Below are positions 24,411-39,000 of a stretch of DNA of 64,000 nucleotides, piece by piece; position 1 is the first letter of the stretch; every line of letters starts with the position of its first letter. Origin of the DNA: Dirofilaria immitis (Eukaryota; Nematoda; Chromadorea; Rhabditida; Onchocercidae); contig JAKNDB010000079.1 of assembly GCA_024305405.1 (NCBI GenBank), positions 2,594,501-2,658,500 on the forward strand, read 5' to 3'. Below the pieces are notes generated by a model. That model did no database searches. It had not been told where the DNA came from and saw only the letters and a list, made by a program, of their open reading frames with translations. The position numbers were made by a program, and so were the translations under genes.

Positions 24411-25810
24411 TTTATTTTTAATTTTTATTTTGCTCCTTTTTTAATAATTAAAAAAAATATTTGCACATATTTGTTTCATTTTTTTGAGCTTTTGAAATTG
24501 CAATCATTCAACTAAAAATTCACAAATTTTATATGAATTTCAAAAGTCAATAAATCATATTTATGAATGACGAAATTTTTTTTAAAATATATCAAAAAAT
24601 TATCTTCATTGGAGAATGATATTATTGCAATAATGATAATAATAATAATAATAATAGCACTAACAATAATAATTGTAATAATAATAATAAATAATTATTG
24701 TATTGTCATGCTATATATATATATATATCGTTATCACCGTAATAAGTTTATCGAAATTTAAAGATGAAAGCGGAAAAAAAGAACTGGTTTTTTTTTTACA
24801 GGCAAAAGAATAATGGAGGAGAAATAAAGGTTGCTAAAAATGTGAAGATATTTTTAATGTCGTTTCATTAGTCTTTTACACTTTTTGAAGAAAAAATTCT
24901 CGTCTTTCGTTTCTCGAATTCATCTTTTTTTTTTTTTTTTTTCTTCACTTTTCTCTATTATGAATAATATATTGTTTTAAAATAACTAAATTGCTAGAAG
25001 TAAACAAATCAATTGAATTTATTTTGGAATCGATTATGGCCTATGATGATTACGTATATGTAATACAAATAATGTGTATAACTTATTATTACTTAATCAA
25101 ATATGATGACGCTTAATATCGATATATATATATATATAAATGTTGCATTTAAAATCCGCGAGATTCTGTTCAATAATTTTTGACCTGTTAATGAATTTAA
25201 GTTCATTAAATAATAAACAATTGAGGCTTAAAATCATTAACAGTTAGCCCATACATAGTAATTGTAAGAGTATATTTAGTACTTAATGCTATCAGTGATA
25301 TAAAATGATTATTATCAAACAAAATACATCACTTTTTTTTTTAAATTTATTTTTGACGAACGATGCAGAAAAAACTGCAAATTTATTTCCTCCCTATTAT
25401 CATTATTTTATCATCGCTTATTTAATTTGATAAAATCAATTAACAAATTATTAGTATAAAATATTGGAATAATTTGATTAAATTAAAAATTATAAAATAT
25501 AATTCTTCATTTGATTAACAATGAAAATATTAAAACTGATAAAAATTATTGTTAATAATTGATAATATCAAAAAAAAAAATATTTCTTTCACATCTAATC
25601 AAACTATTTGAATTTAATTATTTCATTTAAATTATTTATTGATTGTATTAAATTAATTTAAAAAAAAAAGCATAAAGCTTAAATTATTCATTTAATTTTC
25701 TTTCTTCCTTTTCTCTTTCTTTTTTAACTAAAAGTCAAACTTTACCGAAATATTTTCTTTTGCAAATTATTATAATATCTATGATTTCATTGCTATTTTA
25801 AGTTTTTTTC

Positions 25811-25829
25811 TCTCTCTCTCTCTCTCTCT
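25811..25829. repeat. TC dinucleotide run
   Basis: A short pure TC tract within a pyrimidine-rich stretch. Confidence 0.85.
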
Positions 25830-27409
25830 TCTATCTTCTCTCGATATGAATCAAACTATTTATTCATTAAAATTCATTATTTATTGCATAATAAATTGAG
25901 TGCTTTTTTCAAATTGAAATAATATTTCTCATAATGATTTGATATAATTCAAGCAAATTATTTATTTTTCTTCTCTTCTTTTCATCTCTTTTCATCCTAC
26001 TATTCTTTCATTTACTTTTTTGCTGATTCAAAATTGATTTCTAGTGAAAATAATTAACTAATCATATGATAAAATGATAATATGAAATGAATTTTAGGCT
26101 TACAATTTAAAATAACTATGCCAACCTTTTTTTTTTTCTTGCAATAATAAATAATGATAAATGATGTATTTTTTTATCAAAAAAATCAAATACTATTTAA
26201 TTTCTATAAAACCTTAATTTATTATTTTTAAAAACTTTTGATATATGACATTTATTAACTAATAATAAGATCAAAAGTCATTCTTTTTTTTTGAAAGTTT
26301 GAAGGTAAAAATGAAAAAACATAGAAAAGTTATGGATTATTTTGATTTTAAATAGACGAAAAATGCTATCGATCGTTTTTTTTTTTTTTTTTTTTTAAAA
26401 AACCAAAATTTCTTCAATATAATTTATAATAGCAATTCAATGATAAAATACTAAAACTCATTTGAATGATACCGCGCCTATTGGGCAACTTTAAAATTTA
26501 TTTCATCGCTCAAATAGTATTAGGAAAGGATGTTTATTTTTTATCATGATAAATAGGTAAAACATCAATCATTCGTCATTCCCTAAATAAATATTCATTT
26601 TTCATCAGGAAAGATTCACAGCATTTTTTAAAAAAAAAAAAAAGAAAAAGGATAAAAAAGGAAATGAATCATATGAATGTAACAAAAATTGCTTTCATCT
26701 ATTTGTTTTTGTTTTTAATTAAAATTAAGTATAAACAAATTTTATGTTTATTCTGTTAAGTGATACTATCATTTTGTTTATTAATAATTTCAAATAACTT
26801 TATCATTTATCATTCTTCATTTTTCTATTACAATAACTCTGGAGAGAAAACATAAAAATTTTTCAGATTGATAGCATTAATTGACTATTTGAAATTGTAA
26901 GATCATAAAGATTATTAGTCTTTTGATCCTAAACAACTTTATCAATTGAACTTGCTAAAATAATTTCGTTATTGTTCGCTTTGGAATATTAGGAGGATGA
27001 AATTTTTGATATAAGAATAATATTTTATCATCATATGTGAGGAAGAGAATTGATTCACTGTGAGATATTATTCGGAAAGAATGAATGTATCGTATCCATT
27101 TCAAATTCATCAATATGATAACTTTTAAATTTCAGGTTATTCTAAAATTATCTACACAAAAGCCTTTTCCTCTTTTTCCTAATATTTAATTGAATGATAA
27201 AAAAATGCAAAAAAACTACTTTTCTGTTTGTTTACATAAAATTTCGAACTATTTCTTCGGTTTGTTTACATGTCACCTCTTATTTGTTTGTTAGGAGGAA
27301 TGAATGTAAAATACATTTAGTGAGAAGTATCATCTTTTCTTTGCTCTTTTTAAAGCTTTCGCTTATCTTTTATTTTATATATAAGTTTCTATGATATATC
27401 CACTTATAT

Positions 27410-27410
<1 letters not shown>

Positions 27411-27451
<41 letters not shown>
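27411..27451. repeat. AC dinucleotide microsatellite
   Basis: About 20 AC units flanked by TATATCC and CTCACATC. Confidence 0.97.
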
Positions 27452-27456
<5 letters not shown>

Positions 27457-28069
27457 TCTATACATTTACACCTACACGAACAACAATAAACACAAAATTA
27501 CCTGGAACAATAAATGAACGGTGACATGAGCACAATGAACAGACGGAAGTCAAGAATCGTAAACATTCATCAGATGATATTTCAACAACGAACTAAATGT
27601 TTTTTTGTTATTGTCAAACTGACATTTTACTTGTCGAAATTTCGACAACTGTTGTGAAGATATGGTAGTTGCATAGAATGAGAGGTTATTTGATGTTTGT
27701 TTTATTTAAGCAAATTGATTTAGTCATTTCAAAAATACGATACTTCATCTAATTTCATTCAAAGCTTAACAGTATTATAATGAATTGAATGATTCAATAT
27801 TAGACATATGAGCTAATATCAATGATAAATCAGCATCAATTTTATCATTGATATTAGTATAAATAAATTTTCATCATTATTATTAATAGCAGAGTTGAAT
27901 AATTTGATATCAGAAATATCCATTAATATCGATGATACCTTTATATCAATTTCATCATTATTAAATGAACAAATTCTTATCATTGCTTTCATTAATGGAG
28001 TTAGATGATTCAATGCCAAAAATATTCATTAATATCAGCGTGTTAGCTCAATATTAATCTTATTCTGAT

Positions 28070-28070
28070 C

Positions 28071-28102
<32 letters not shown>

Positions 28103-28143
28103 TATTATTATTATTATTATCATTATTATTATTATTATTATTA
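28070..28143. repeat. ATT microsatellite with ATC interruptions
   Basis: Runs of ATT broken by single ACT or ATC units; gives a spurious poly-Asn frame on the minus strand. Confidence 0.93.
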
Positions 28144-30536
28144 TCAAAAATCATTCTTGTCATTATTGTTATTAATTTTAATATTAATATCACTGGGAAC
28201 TTCATGCCAAAATTATCATCATCATTACTCATCGTCATTTAAAATCATTCTCATTGAAATATCCAAATAACAATCCAGGTTAATTCATTCATCCTAGATA
28301 AGATCAAGTGATCAGTTCTTAATGATACTAAAAATGCAAGAATAATTTTTGTTTTCCTTATAATTAAAGGCTATGAAATTGGGAAATTTTTAATATAAAT
28401 GAAAAAAATTTTGCGAATTTTTTTTTCAGCGACAAACTTTTTTTTTTATAATATTTTATTTTTATTGCAATAAAGAAAAGAGCAAAAAAAAGGCGAAGAA
28501 AAATGTCGAAAGTTTAAAAAAAAAAATAGTTTTGAAGAGTTTGTTGCTTATAGCATTGCAAGAAATAATATATGTAAAACATTTGTTATTGGAAGGAATT
28601 TATTTCTTTCTTTTTCGTTTTGCTCTTTGAAATAGTAAAATCTTTTCGGCATTTCTTATCTTTAAACTTTTATACGATCGATAAAACTTATTTCGTTGCT
28701 TATTTATAGCTAACAAACAATTTGTTAAATTCTATTTATTTTATTGTTAACAAACAACTATACAATCCATTTTCATTCGTATCGAACGAATGGTAAAAAA
28801 AAAATTAAACGTTTTAAATTTCTTCAATTATGTGCCATCTATCAAATCATTTCCAATTTTTATCTATTAGAATTAAATCAATTGAAGTAATAAGTATACT
28901 TTTTTATACGATGATTTGTTATATTTCAAAAATTTAGGATCAAATATTTGTTTACCAAAGAAACAAAACTTTTGCTAAATTTTTAGTTTTCTTCTATTAA
29001 TCTTTTATAGTTTCGTATATTTATATCGAAGAAATACACATATTTTTTTTTTCAAAATTAGCTAATGACTATAGATTATGAAATTTGAAATTTAAATATT
29101 TGATAACGACTTGATAGATATTTATAGATCTGCATTGATTAATTTTAATTCGAAATGATTTAATAGATATGATTATAAAATTTAATAAATAATCAAAATG
29201 AATTTCAACCATTAACAAGAATTCACTCTTATTTTTTTTTAAATTGCTTGATTTTTATTTTAAAGTATATTTTCAATCTTTTATTTTAATACTTTTTTTT
29301 CCACATGTATTGACATATTTCCCTCGGCTATCATTAAATTCGTTATATTTTCAAATCCATAAAACACTGATAAATTATTTATATCAATATAGTAATTGAT
29401 TAATTGATTAACTATTTGTAAATAAATATCATTTGATTATTTATTTAAATGGAACGTATTAAATTTAATAAATTGCAATAATAATATTATCTATAAATTG
29501 TAAAAATTTATATTTTGGTAAAGGGAAACAAAAAAATTTGAAATTTGAAATTTATTTTATTAAATGAAATTTTTACAATTCATAGATTCATAGACGATAT
29601 TATTGGAATATTTTTCATCTTCACATGTTATATCATTCTATCATTATTATTCGACCGGAATCGATGAAAACTTTGCATCAATTTTTTTCTTTTAAATTTT
29701 CAAATTTTTCGTTCTTTTATAACGAATATTAATCTTTGATCATCAAAAAATAATATTAATTTATAACGAAATTTTGTTAAAATTTATTGATTCTTTTATT
29801 TGTTAATTAGTATTCATAGATTAAAAATATTTCATTAATAACTTAAAAACTTCGAATATTATTAGTCAACGTTACAAAAGATTGATTGTATTATTGAAAA
29901 AAAGTTGCTTTATGTGGCTATATTACGTAGCTAATTAATTTACTTGGCTCTATATCGTATTATATAGAGGATTCATTTGCTTGGCTCTATTACATAGAAA
30001 ATTGGCTTATTTGGCTGTACTACGTGAAAAAAATCGATTCTTTTTTTTTTGGCTTTTTGGCTATAAGAATGATGAAAATTATGGTATTTTATGTTTAGTA
30101 TAATCCTCATTATCTATACAATGAAATATATCACAATATCTTATCAAATTTTTCTTTTGTTTTTTCTTGCCTTCTGAAAACACCAATAAATATTTTAATA
30201 AGTATACTATAGAGTGGATATGAAATTATCATTTCAGGTATATACTATTCTATCTTTCTGGAAAATAAATTTGGCTTAACAAATTTTCATTTTCTCGCTT
30301 TGCTAATTGCTCAGAATGATTCATCAACTGCTATTAACAATTTTGTCTAAAATGAAATTTCATTAAATACTATCCCATCTATTCCCTTTTCCTATTATTA
30401 TTATTATTATTATTATTTGATTTCCTGTGAAATGATTTTTTAGCTTTAAACTTTTTGTTTCCTTTCATATTGATTTATTGATTTTTTCAAAATTGTAAAC
30501 ATTTTGAATGAGTATCAAATAAACAAAATTTTTACT

Positions 30537-30690
30537 GAGTATAATTCTACTAATATTATATTGTTTATATGTGAATTATTGATTGATTGATTAGGAAATG
30601 AACATTTTATGTATAATCCTATTAATATTGTATAATATTTATATACGAATTATTGATCGATTGATTGATTGAATAGGAAACGAGAAACAT
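30537..30690. repeat. Imperfect direct duplication, unit about 75-85 bp
   Basis: The series GTATAAT.CTA.TAATATT, then GAATTATTGAT, then a run of GATT units, then AGGAAA.GA..ATTTT occurs twice in the same order (from about 30540 and again from about 30610) with scattered differences. Confidence 0.75.
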
Positions 30691-33600
30691 TTTTTAATTA
30701 TTATACGATGAGAGAAGAAGCTTTGAATAGAATTGATATATTTTATTTTTCATTCAATTCCAGCATTAACTATTCATAACGAAATATTATTTATACGTGA
30801 TGTGTCACGCATGATTTACGTAAGTGTATTAATCATAGTCTTACGTCTTCACATTTGTTCTTATATATATATATATAAATATTTTATAGATAGACAAAGC
30901 AGACATATATACGTATACGTAATGAGACATATTTTAATTGTTGAAACAATTGTTTGATGATGGAACATTTCCAAAAATTCAATTCATTTTAATAAATTAA
31001 AATAATTAATTAAATAATAATTATATTTTCGCTAATGAAAATAATATCCCATAAGTATTAGATAATTTTAATTAATTATTCGAATAGAATTTTAATAGCA
31101 ATATGAGAGATTAATAGATGCAAATAGCGGTCATTCCAATCATCCAAATGATACATAGTTTGATAATATCATTTGATAAGCTTAACGCTGAACAGTTTCT
31201 ATTTTTATACATAGCGATTGAATTCAGACTTTAATATATTATACTATTTTATCCGATACTACTACTCTAATAATTTATTGAATTATTAATGAATTTTTAA
31301 TGTTGCAATTTTTTAAATGATAATCTTATCAATATGTCGTATCTTGCATGTTATCAAGCATCATATTTTGTTAAATAATGTAGGAGAAATTTCCGGTATT
31401 CGAAAATATATACTTTTTGATATTTGTAATCAAAATCAGATATTGAACGATCGTTTAGTTTAATTTTCAGTATTCAATTTCAATGTTTCACAATACAATA
31501 ATACGAAATTCAGAAATTAAGCTTGTTATTATTATTATAAAATATATGATTCATTTTATTTATAACTTATCCAACTAATGAAAATATTTGTTTTCCTATT
31601 TTTTTATTTTTAAGATTTCTATAATATTACTAGACTTTTAATCTAACATTCCGCTAAATTTGTTTTATTTTTTAATTTTTATTTATCAAAAAAAAAAGAA
31701 AAATATTTAGGGAAATGAAGATAGAAATTTATATGATTAAGATAAGAATGAAATGATTATAGAATGAAAAGATTATCGTTATCACATCGTTATCATTATC
31801 ATCATCATCATCATTTAATCTTATTTTCTTAGAAAAAAATTTCTTAAAAATGTAACAAATTAATTATCTTTGAGCTTAATTGAAAAGTTTGAAATTTATA
31901 ATTATCAGCAAAAATTTATTAATAAAAGTTGTTTAAAGAATAAAATCATCTCACGTTGTATACGTAAGGAATATCATAAAGATAACAATTGTGTATCTTG
32001 TATGAGCTAATGGCTTACGTATGAGGATAATTCTGTATTTTTGAATATATATAGGTATTTATAATTATGCATACTTTCATACACGTAGGATCTTTCACGT
32101 ACGTATAATATTTATCTATATATTACATGTTATATGTTTATCGTCACAATGACTAAAGAGAAAATAAGCTATTGGTGCGAGTAAAATGACACATATCGAT
32201 TACATAGTGATCTTATATATAAGATGTAAACTAAGATTTAAAACAAATAAGGTTAAAGGTCAAATTACATGACAGTTTTCCTAATGCCATACATTAACTA
32301 CTATCATTTATGTATGTATACTTTTTCGCGAAAAGTGTAGTTTTTTCCTTCAGAATTAATTCGTCAGATAGTAAAAGAGGCGTGAAATAAGATCAAGCAA
32401 ATAGGGGCTGCGTTAAAACATGACTATTTCGTGTTTGTCATTCAAAGAATTTGATTCGATTTTTGCTTACATGTGGTTATCTGCCTCTAATTAATTCCTC
32501 GGGTGACTGTTTGCCTGCAGTTAATTACTTAGATGATTGTTTACCTGAGATTAATCACTCGTTGGTTTTTTTAATGATTTGTTCCAATTCTAATATAGTT
32601 GTTCAGTAAATATTATGAATGGCGCTAAAACATTTTGTCGTCATTATTACATAGTTCACTTTTTTGTAGAGATTTGATTTAAGTTTCACAGAAGTCTAGC
32701 AGACTGTCGTTGTTTTAAAGTGATTTTTTTTCAAAAAATGTTTTAGAAGGAGGTTTAATTTGAATATCTATCATTTTTTCGGATTTTTCTTTTGTATTTT
32801 TTAGTCAAAAATTGGGAATTTTTCGAATTTTTATCAGACAGCGAAAATTTTTGAAAGTTTATAATATACCAAAATCTTAATGGTTGCATAATCGTAAATT
32901 TAAATTTTCAACGGTATAGTATAAATAAATGGGCAATTTATGAATAAAGAATTCAAGTTGCGCAATCCGATATGGTCATTGTAACTAGGAATTGCCATAA
33001 ATATTCTGATTGAAGGTGAAAATTAACGTAACGGAATCACTGAAATTTTAAATTAGCAACGGAAGTAATAAATTATAAATCTAAAATAATATTGATAAGT
33101 AGTAATTCCATAAATTTAATGGAATTTTACGATTAGTAGGTTATCTGTCACATATAATAATTTTTTTTCTGTTCTATTATACTATATTTTAATACGATAA
33201 AATAGATCACTTCGGTAACATAGAATCTTTAAATTATATGCGATAAATGTCAACATTCATTTTATCAGTTTGCCGAAATGATTCAATATTATTCAATATT
33301 ACTGCATAAGGTTGAAAAATTGGAAGTTGACCAAATAAATCCGGAATCATTCGTATATAGGAATTGTAATTTTGAAATATTTTATCATTTTTTCAAGCAG
33401 TCTGATTTTTTTATTTTCATTTACATGTTGTACTGTTTAATTATTACTTTTTTAAATCATTGACTGATTTCTATTTTTTTTCAACCATTAGAAAATGTGA
33501 TTTATCAATTTATTTCTTGCATATCATTTCTAGAGATATATTTTTTAGCTTTTTTTTTTAAGATGAATTAGAGAAATTAGTTAATATCCATAATTTTTTG

Positions 33601-36086
33601 CAAATCGGAAATTTTGTACCATAGACTTTTTTTGAATAAATATTTTTGCATAATTTTTCTTTTCTTATTTTTAAGATTTTTATGCTTTTATTTCATTAAA
33701 TTTTGTTGTCATTTCATAATTTCTTATATATGCAACCTAATTAAATTATTGGTATAACGAAGAAAAAAGAAAGTAATTCGATTTTGGTTATAAAATTTTT
33801 GCAATAAAATACAATCGATTTTTGATAAAATATAATATTTAAAAAAAAATTTTACGATTTTGGTGCAATTTTTTCTAATGTTTCAGTACCATATGTCATA
33901 AGTTGAGATAAGAAAAGGAAAAATTTATCATTTTTTTCTCTATTTTCTTGAAGGTTTTCTATTCCACCTTTTTGTGGAAAGAGCAACGCAGGTGGCTGAA
34001 ACGATGGATGGATGAGTTATGGAAGAGTGGAACAGCAGTAATGTCTGTATGATTCAATTCATTTCAATGTTGTTCTTCCTTTTTTTTTATTTTTCTTTTT
34101 AAGTACTTTACATATGCAAAGTAGTTAGCAGTAATTCAATGAAGGAGCATAACAAAATATTGATGGTATATTTTTATTTTTTAATTCTATTCGAGCGAAT
34201 TCAGAATTAACTGATTATTCTTGACAAATCTATTTATTTTTGAAAAAAAAATCGATTTTTCAGATAATCGGAAGTTGAAGTAAGCTGTATCATTATTTTT
34301 ATTCTGTTACTGATTTTTACAAACAAGTTTGTTTAATGTTGCAAAAAATAAATGACAAGCTAGGAAAGATGATCTAATCATTTATCAAGATTAATTTTCT
34401 TTTTCGATAAATTTTCAATTAGCAAAATAATTCAAAAATAAAGAAAAAAAGGAACTAAATTTAAATTCTCAGTTGTTATCATTGTACTTAATCAATTACA
34501 ATGATGATCAACACAATAACCTGTTAATTATGTCTAACATTTTATTTTATAGTAATGGTATGGAAAGAATACATAATATACATAACATTTAACAACGTAT
34601 CGCTATATATTGTATAATTTTAAAGTAGTATAATCAAATCTTAATTTTAGGAAAAACTTTTTGCTAATGACGCATTCAGCATCAAAATTTCTCATTTTGT
34701 TGATCAATATCTTTGCAGTAATTTTTATTATATTTGCAATTATTTATACTTTTCAACGATCTGTCACATCACACTACTGGAATATTTAAATTTTCATATT
34801 ATTATTATTTTATTTTTCTGCATATTAAAAGAATATTATTTTTTAAAAATTTCTTAAAACTTTTTTCTCTTTTCGAAGGAAACTTGAGGATAAATGATTT
34901 TTAAATAATTGCTAATGAAAGCTATAGCTCAAGATATTTCTAAGTCTTACCTTACATTTTTCGATATGCACTTCAATAAACTTTTTTCATAATTTGTAAT
35001 ATCACACAAAAAAATGTTAGTGATATTTTTACAAGAAATCGGAATAATTATGGGGAAATAACGAATGATTTTGCATATGAAAAATGAAATGGATTTACGT
35101 TTGTTTGTTTACATAAATATATACATGTGTTTTTTAGATTGATATAGAAGTAGGGACTTAATATGTTCTTTTTATTAATCTTCAAATATTTCAGATTATC
35201 AAAAGAGAGGACAATGAAAGAGTTGGAAATAAAGTTGAAATGAAGTTGTAATACTAATTCGATATTGACCTCCTGTTTTTATTTACTGTGATAAAGAAGT
35301 ATATTCATTGTTTTAATCTGAAATATTAAATTTCTTCACACTAAAAAATAGATGAAACGAAGAAATTCAGCAAAAAATCTGGATTCGATCTCACAATGTT
35401 GCATTCTATTTCATTCATCGATAAACAATGCATTCAGGTTTCTCTTTGTGTTATTTAACAATAAACTAAAATATTTAATATGATATTCTGAACTATTGTT
35501 TGTATTTTTTTTTGATATTTGATTATTTGTATCGTTTCTGATAGTATTAAGAGTTGATAAGATATTTTCGTTACAAAAAAGAAGTATTTCAAGTTGTTAC
35601 AACAAAAGAAAACGTATCATTAGAAGTAGCATTTCTCATCCATTTATTGTTATTGAAAGTTCAAATGACCATGATAATCTTAATCGTCATATGATCAGAA
35701 TTATGGTTTATTTTTTTACTAAATTTTAAACGTGAAAACTTTATTGGTCTGGTTTTGATGTAATTTTTCGATAAATAAATGAAAGTGAAACAATTATGAT
35801 ACAAGAAAACGATAGAAATGAGTGAGAAATAGTATTATCAACTGTACCATAGATCAGATTGTCTGGTTTAGTGTTTCGGAATTTCACTGCTGAAATTCCA
35901 GCAAAATATCAAATTAGAGTCAAGTGGTTCGTATGCCAGTCTTTCTCATTTTTATTTTTGCTGTTGGTATTACATTGCATAGCAGAATAAGTTAGTATAT
36001 ATCGTAAGAAATAGGTTAGAACATTCTCAAAATACAGTATTCCGTAAAGCTTTAAGCAAACATTCTTCTCTTTAGCATATTTTCAG

Positions 36087-39000
36087 GAAGTCTTCCTCGG
36101 TTGATGTTCTTAACAAAACAGAATGTCAACAGTCGTCCATAATTCGATCGTTAAGTAACTTTTCCTTCAAACTTCGCAATTCTAGTAGTCGAAATTTTGT
36201 TAATGCTGCCGATCACAAGGATACTAATCTTATTTCATTAACAGTTCCCTCCACGCATTTTGAAATGGAACGAATTACAGTTTCATTGTCAGCGCTTGAT
36301 AAAGAAATTGAAACAGCCCATTGTATAGGTTGGTCGATTATTTAATGTAATATTTTTTAAATCGATTTATTTATTTTTCAAATATTCATTGCATATAGTC
36401 TGTTATTGTTTGTTAGTTGATGTTATTAGGTTACGTTTTCCTCTGAAACTGTGTAAATTCTTCTCTGAATTTTAAAACGAAAACTCAGTCAAATATGAAG
36501 TAGAAGAATTTAAAAAATGTAAAGCAAATAGTTTAGTTCTGCGAATTTAGTGCTTCAGAAAAAAGTAATGCTTTTGGTTAAAGGTTCGAAACCATAAATT
36601 TCTTTTGAAAAGTGATATCAGATAGGAATGTCGCCTGCCTGGCTGACAGTTGATAAACATCAAATATTATCAAATAACGTCCGATAAAAGAATGAATTCT
36701 AGTTTCCGATTTTCTAAAAAAATTATATATATAATATTAAATTGGTTTAAATGTATGCTATATTACTGCATTACCTGAAGAATTTTTAAGAAATTTTGAA
36801 ATTCAATTTTGAAACTCGACATAGGACTGCCAAAATTTGATTAAAACTTCCTCACTTAATCAATTTCGCGGTGTATCTTAATTGCATATTACGTATTAGA
36901 TGCGTAACATGTCGTATGTTTTAGCGATGTTCGAATACGATAATCACTTACTACAATAAATAATATAATTTCGAAAAAGATTTCTTTTCATTCCAAGATA
37001 TACATAATATACCTTATATATTTGGGATTCCAATTTGAGCTACATTTCCCGAAATTGGGTATTTTTAAGTGTTGGCATTTTTGGTATAATTTAGGTCACC
37101 ATTTATTGGCGATTATTTCAAATGTTCTTGTCGCCTTCGCTTTAGTTGCAAATAGATACTTATATTCATAAAGAGAAGGAAGAGAAAAGAGAGAAATATT
37201 CCATTTTTTCTTCGATTTTAAAATTTCCTCAAAATAAAAATAAGATTTTTTATTAGTCATCGTATTTCATTTTATCCGCTTATTTTTCATACAGTAACAA
37301 TAAAAACTTATCTACATTTACTTTCTGAAATGGCAATTTCATTCCTTTTTAAAACCTTATATTTTTCGAGATTCTAACGCATTGTGTCATCCTTAATATT
37401 CTGCTCTTGTCCAGTTGGCATCGAGAATTCGATTTTGCTCTGATACGATGTTTTTGTTTTTCGAAATTGCACTATCATAATTTTAACTCTTTTCCAAGCA
37501 TTTTTGATTGAGTTACACAATATTTTGAGAAATCATGTTTCAGTAAAATTAAGAATTAATAAAATAATAAATGAATCATGTAATGAAAATTTTTGTCTTA
37601 TTGTCATATTGATAAATTTTAATTTGCTATGTATGTGTGTTGAACTGCTTGATCTTTGACCTAATTTTAATTTAATTCACTTCACTGTTGCATTATTCAT
37701 CGCATATTTTTCCATTTTTCTTTTTTTGCTCTGAACATTGCACAAATATTTAAAATTTGCAGCTCATATCTAAAAATTTATTGATAAAAACTGATAAGTA
37801 TGTTTTTCATCATTTATCAAGTTTCTGGAAAAATTTCCTTTTTCTCTTTCTAGAAGAATTTATGATGATATCTAAAGAAAATAAACGATTAAATAGGCAT
37901 TTTATTTTTAATATTCATTTGGAACTGTAATCAATTTTTAATAGTTACTCCTTATTGATGCTCAGAGAAGTAGTAATCATTTCTCTTGCACATCATTTAA
38001 TCATTTCAAATATCCTTAGTGTGAATTTCAAGGACGTTGGTAATTTTGCAAACTTCGTTATCATTTATTGAAAAGCGAGAAGAAAGAAAGTGAAGAATAG
38101 ATTTGTTTTACTTTATCGTCTTTAACGATAGATTTTACAGCATTCATTCATATTGAATGTTCGTTTATTTGTCTTAACTTTATTTAAATTACATTCTTTT
38201 TTTTTAGAAAATAAGAAAAAGTACCTAAAATAGGAAAGTTATTTCATATTGACTTTGAAATTTTAATCTAAAATTATATTGCACTATTTTCCTCTTGCTT
38301 TTGATATGTTATTATATTATTATCTTTTAATAACAATTAATAATATCTTGGAGAAGTATTAAACTAATTTAAAATTTTGACAAGTTATAATTTTTGCGTT
38401 TTAAAATTGTGAAAATTTTTTTGCTATACGATGATGGTCTAACCATTTAGCAGGAGTGACATTTTAACTGAAATGAATAATTTATCGAAATTCGAAAAAT
38501 TAAAAATTATTTAATCGATGGTAGTACAATACTATAAATGTTTAAACTAGGATTATCGCTCCTTCTCCGTTTTCCTTTTTTTCGTTTTTCGTCAAATTTA
38601 GCCACAAAATTAATGCCAAGTTTTCAAATGATTAAAGTAAAGCTAGAATTGACTGAATGATTTAGAAAAAGAAACTTAAGGAAGAAAATTTTCTGATTTT
38701 GATTTTGTATTGGAAATATGAAATAATGAAAGTATATTTTAAGATAAGTTTTATTATGTAATGTTGAATTATCCGATTATCCGAAACTAAAAGCAGTGGT
38801 CATGAAGATAGTTTGTTATGCAGCTAAAGAATTTTGCTTCCGAAGAAAAATGATAGAGAAAATAGTATAAATTTTATCAGTTCATCATTTGTGATGATAA
38901 TTTTATTATAAATTGAAAAGCAAAATATCTTAATGCATTTAAGAGAATAATTATAAATAATACTTTTTTTACTTATTTTTTTGTATTTTAAATTTCAGAA

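Larger units (their letters stand above)
19367..36086. other. 16.7-kb gene-free region: PMS2 3' flank and possible long 5' intron of the RhoGEF
   Basis: No reading frame here looks coding; the longer ones are microsatellite translations or Ile/Phe/Tyr/Asn-rich noise. The region holds ATT, TG, AC and TC runs, a 53-bp minisatellite and several imperfect 17-90-bp duplications, listed separately. The first RhoGEF exon I can read (36087) starts in phase 2, so at least one earlier coding exon must lie upstream, probably here. Base composition is uniformly AT-rich apart from a small block near 33970-34050. Confidence 0.6.

Noticed and set aside
35933..35990. Short frame MPVFLIFIFAVGITLHS, like a signal peptide ending near a GTTAGT donor
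   Set aside because: Its phase does not join the RhoGEF exon at 36087, and a RhoGEF should not be secreted; hydrophobic frames arise readily in T-rich DNA.
36583..36593. GGTTCGAAACC, a match to the tRNA B-box
   Set aside because: The flanks do not form a T-stem, acceptor stem or anticodon arm, so no tRNA is called.
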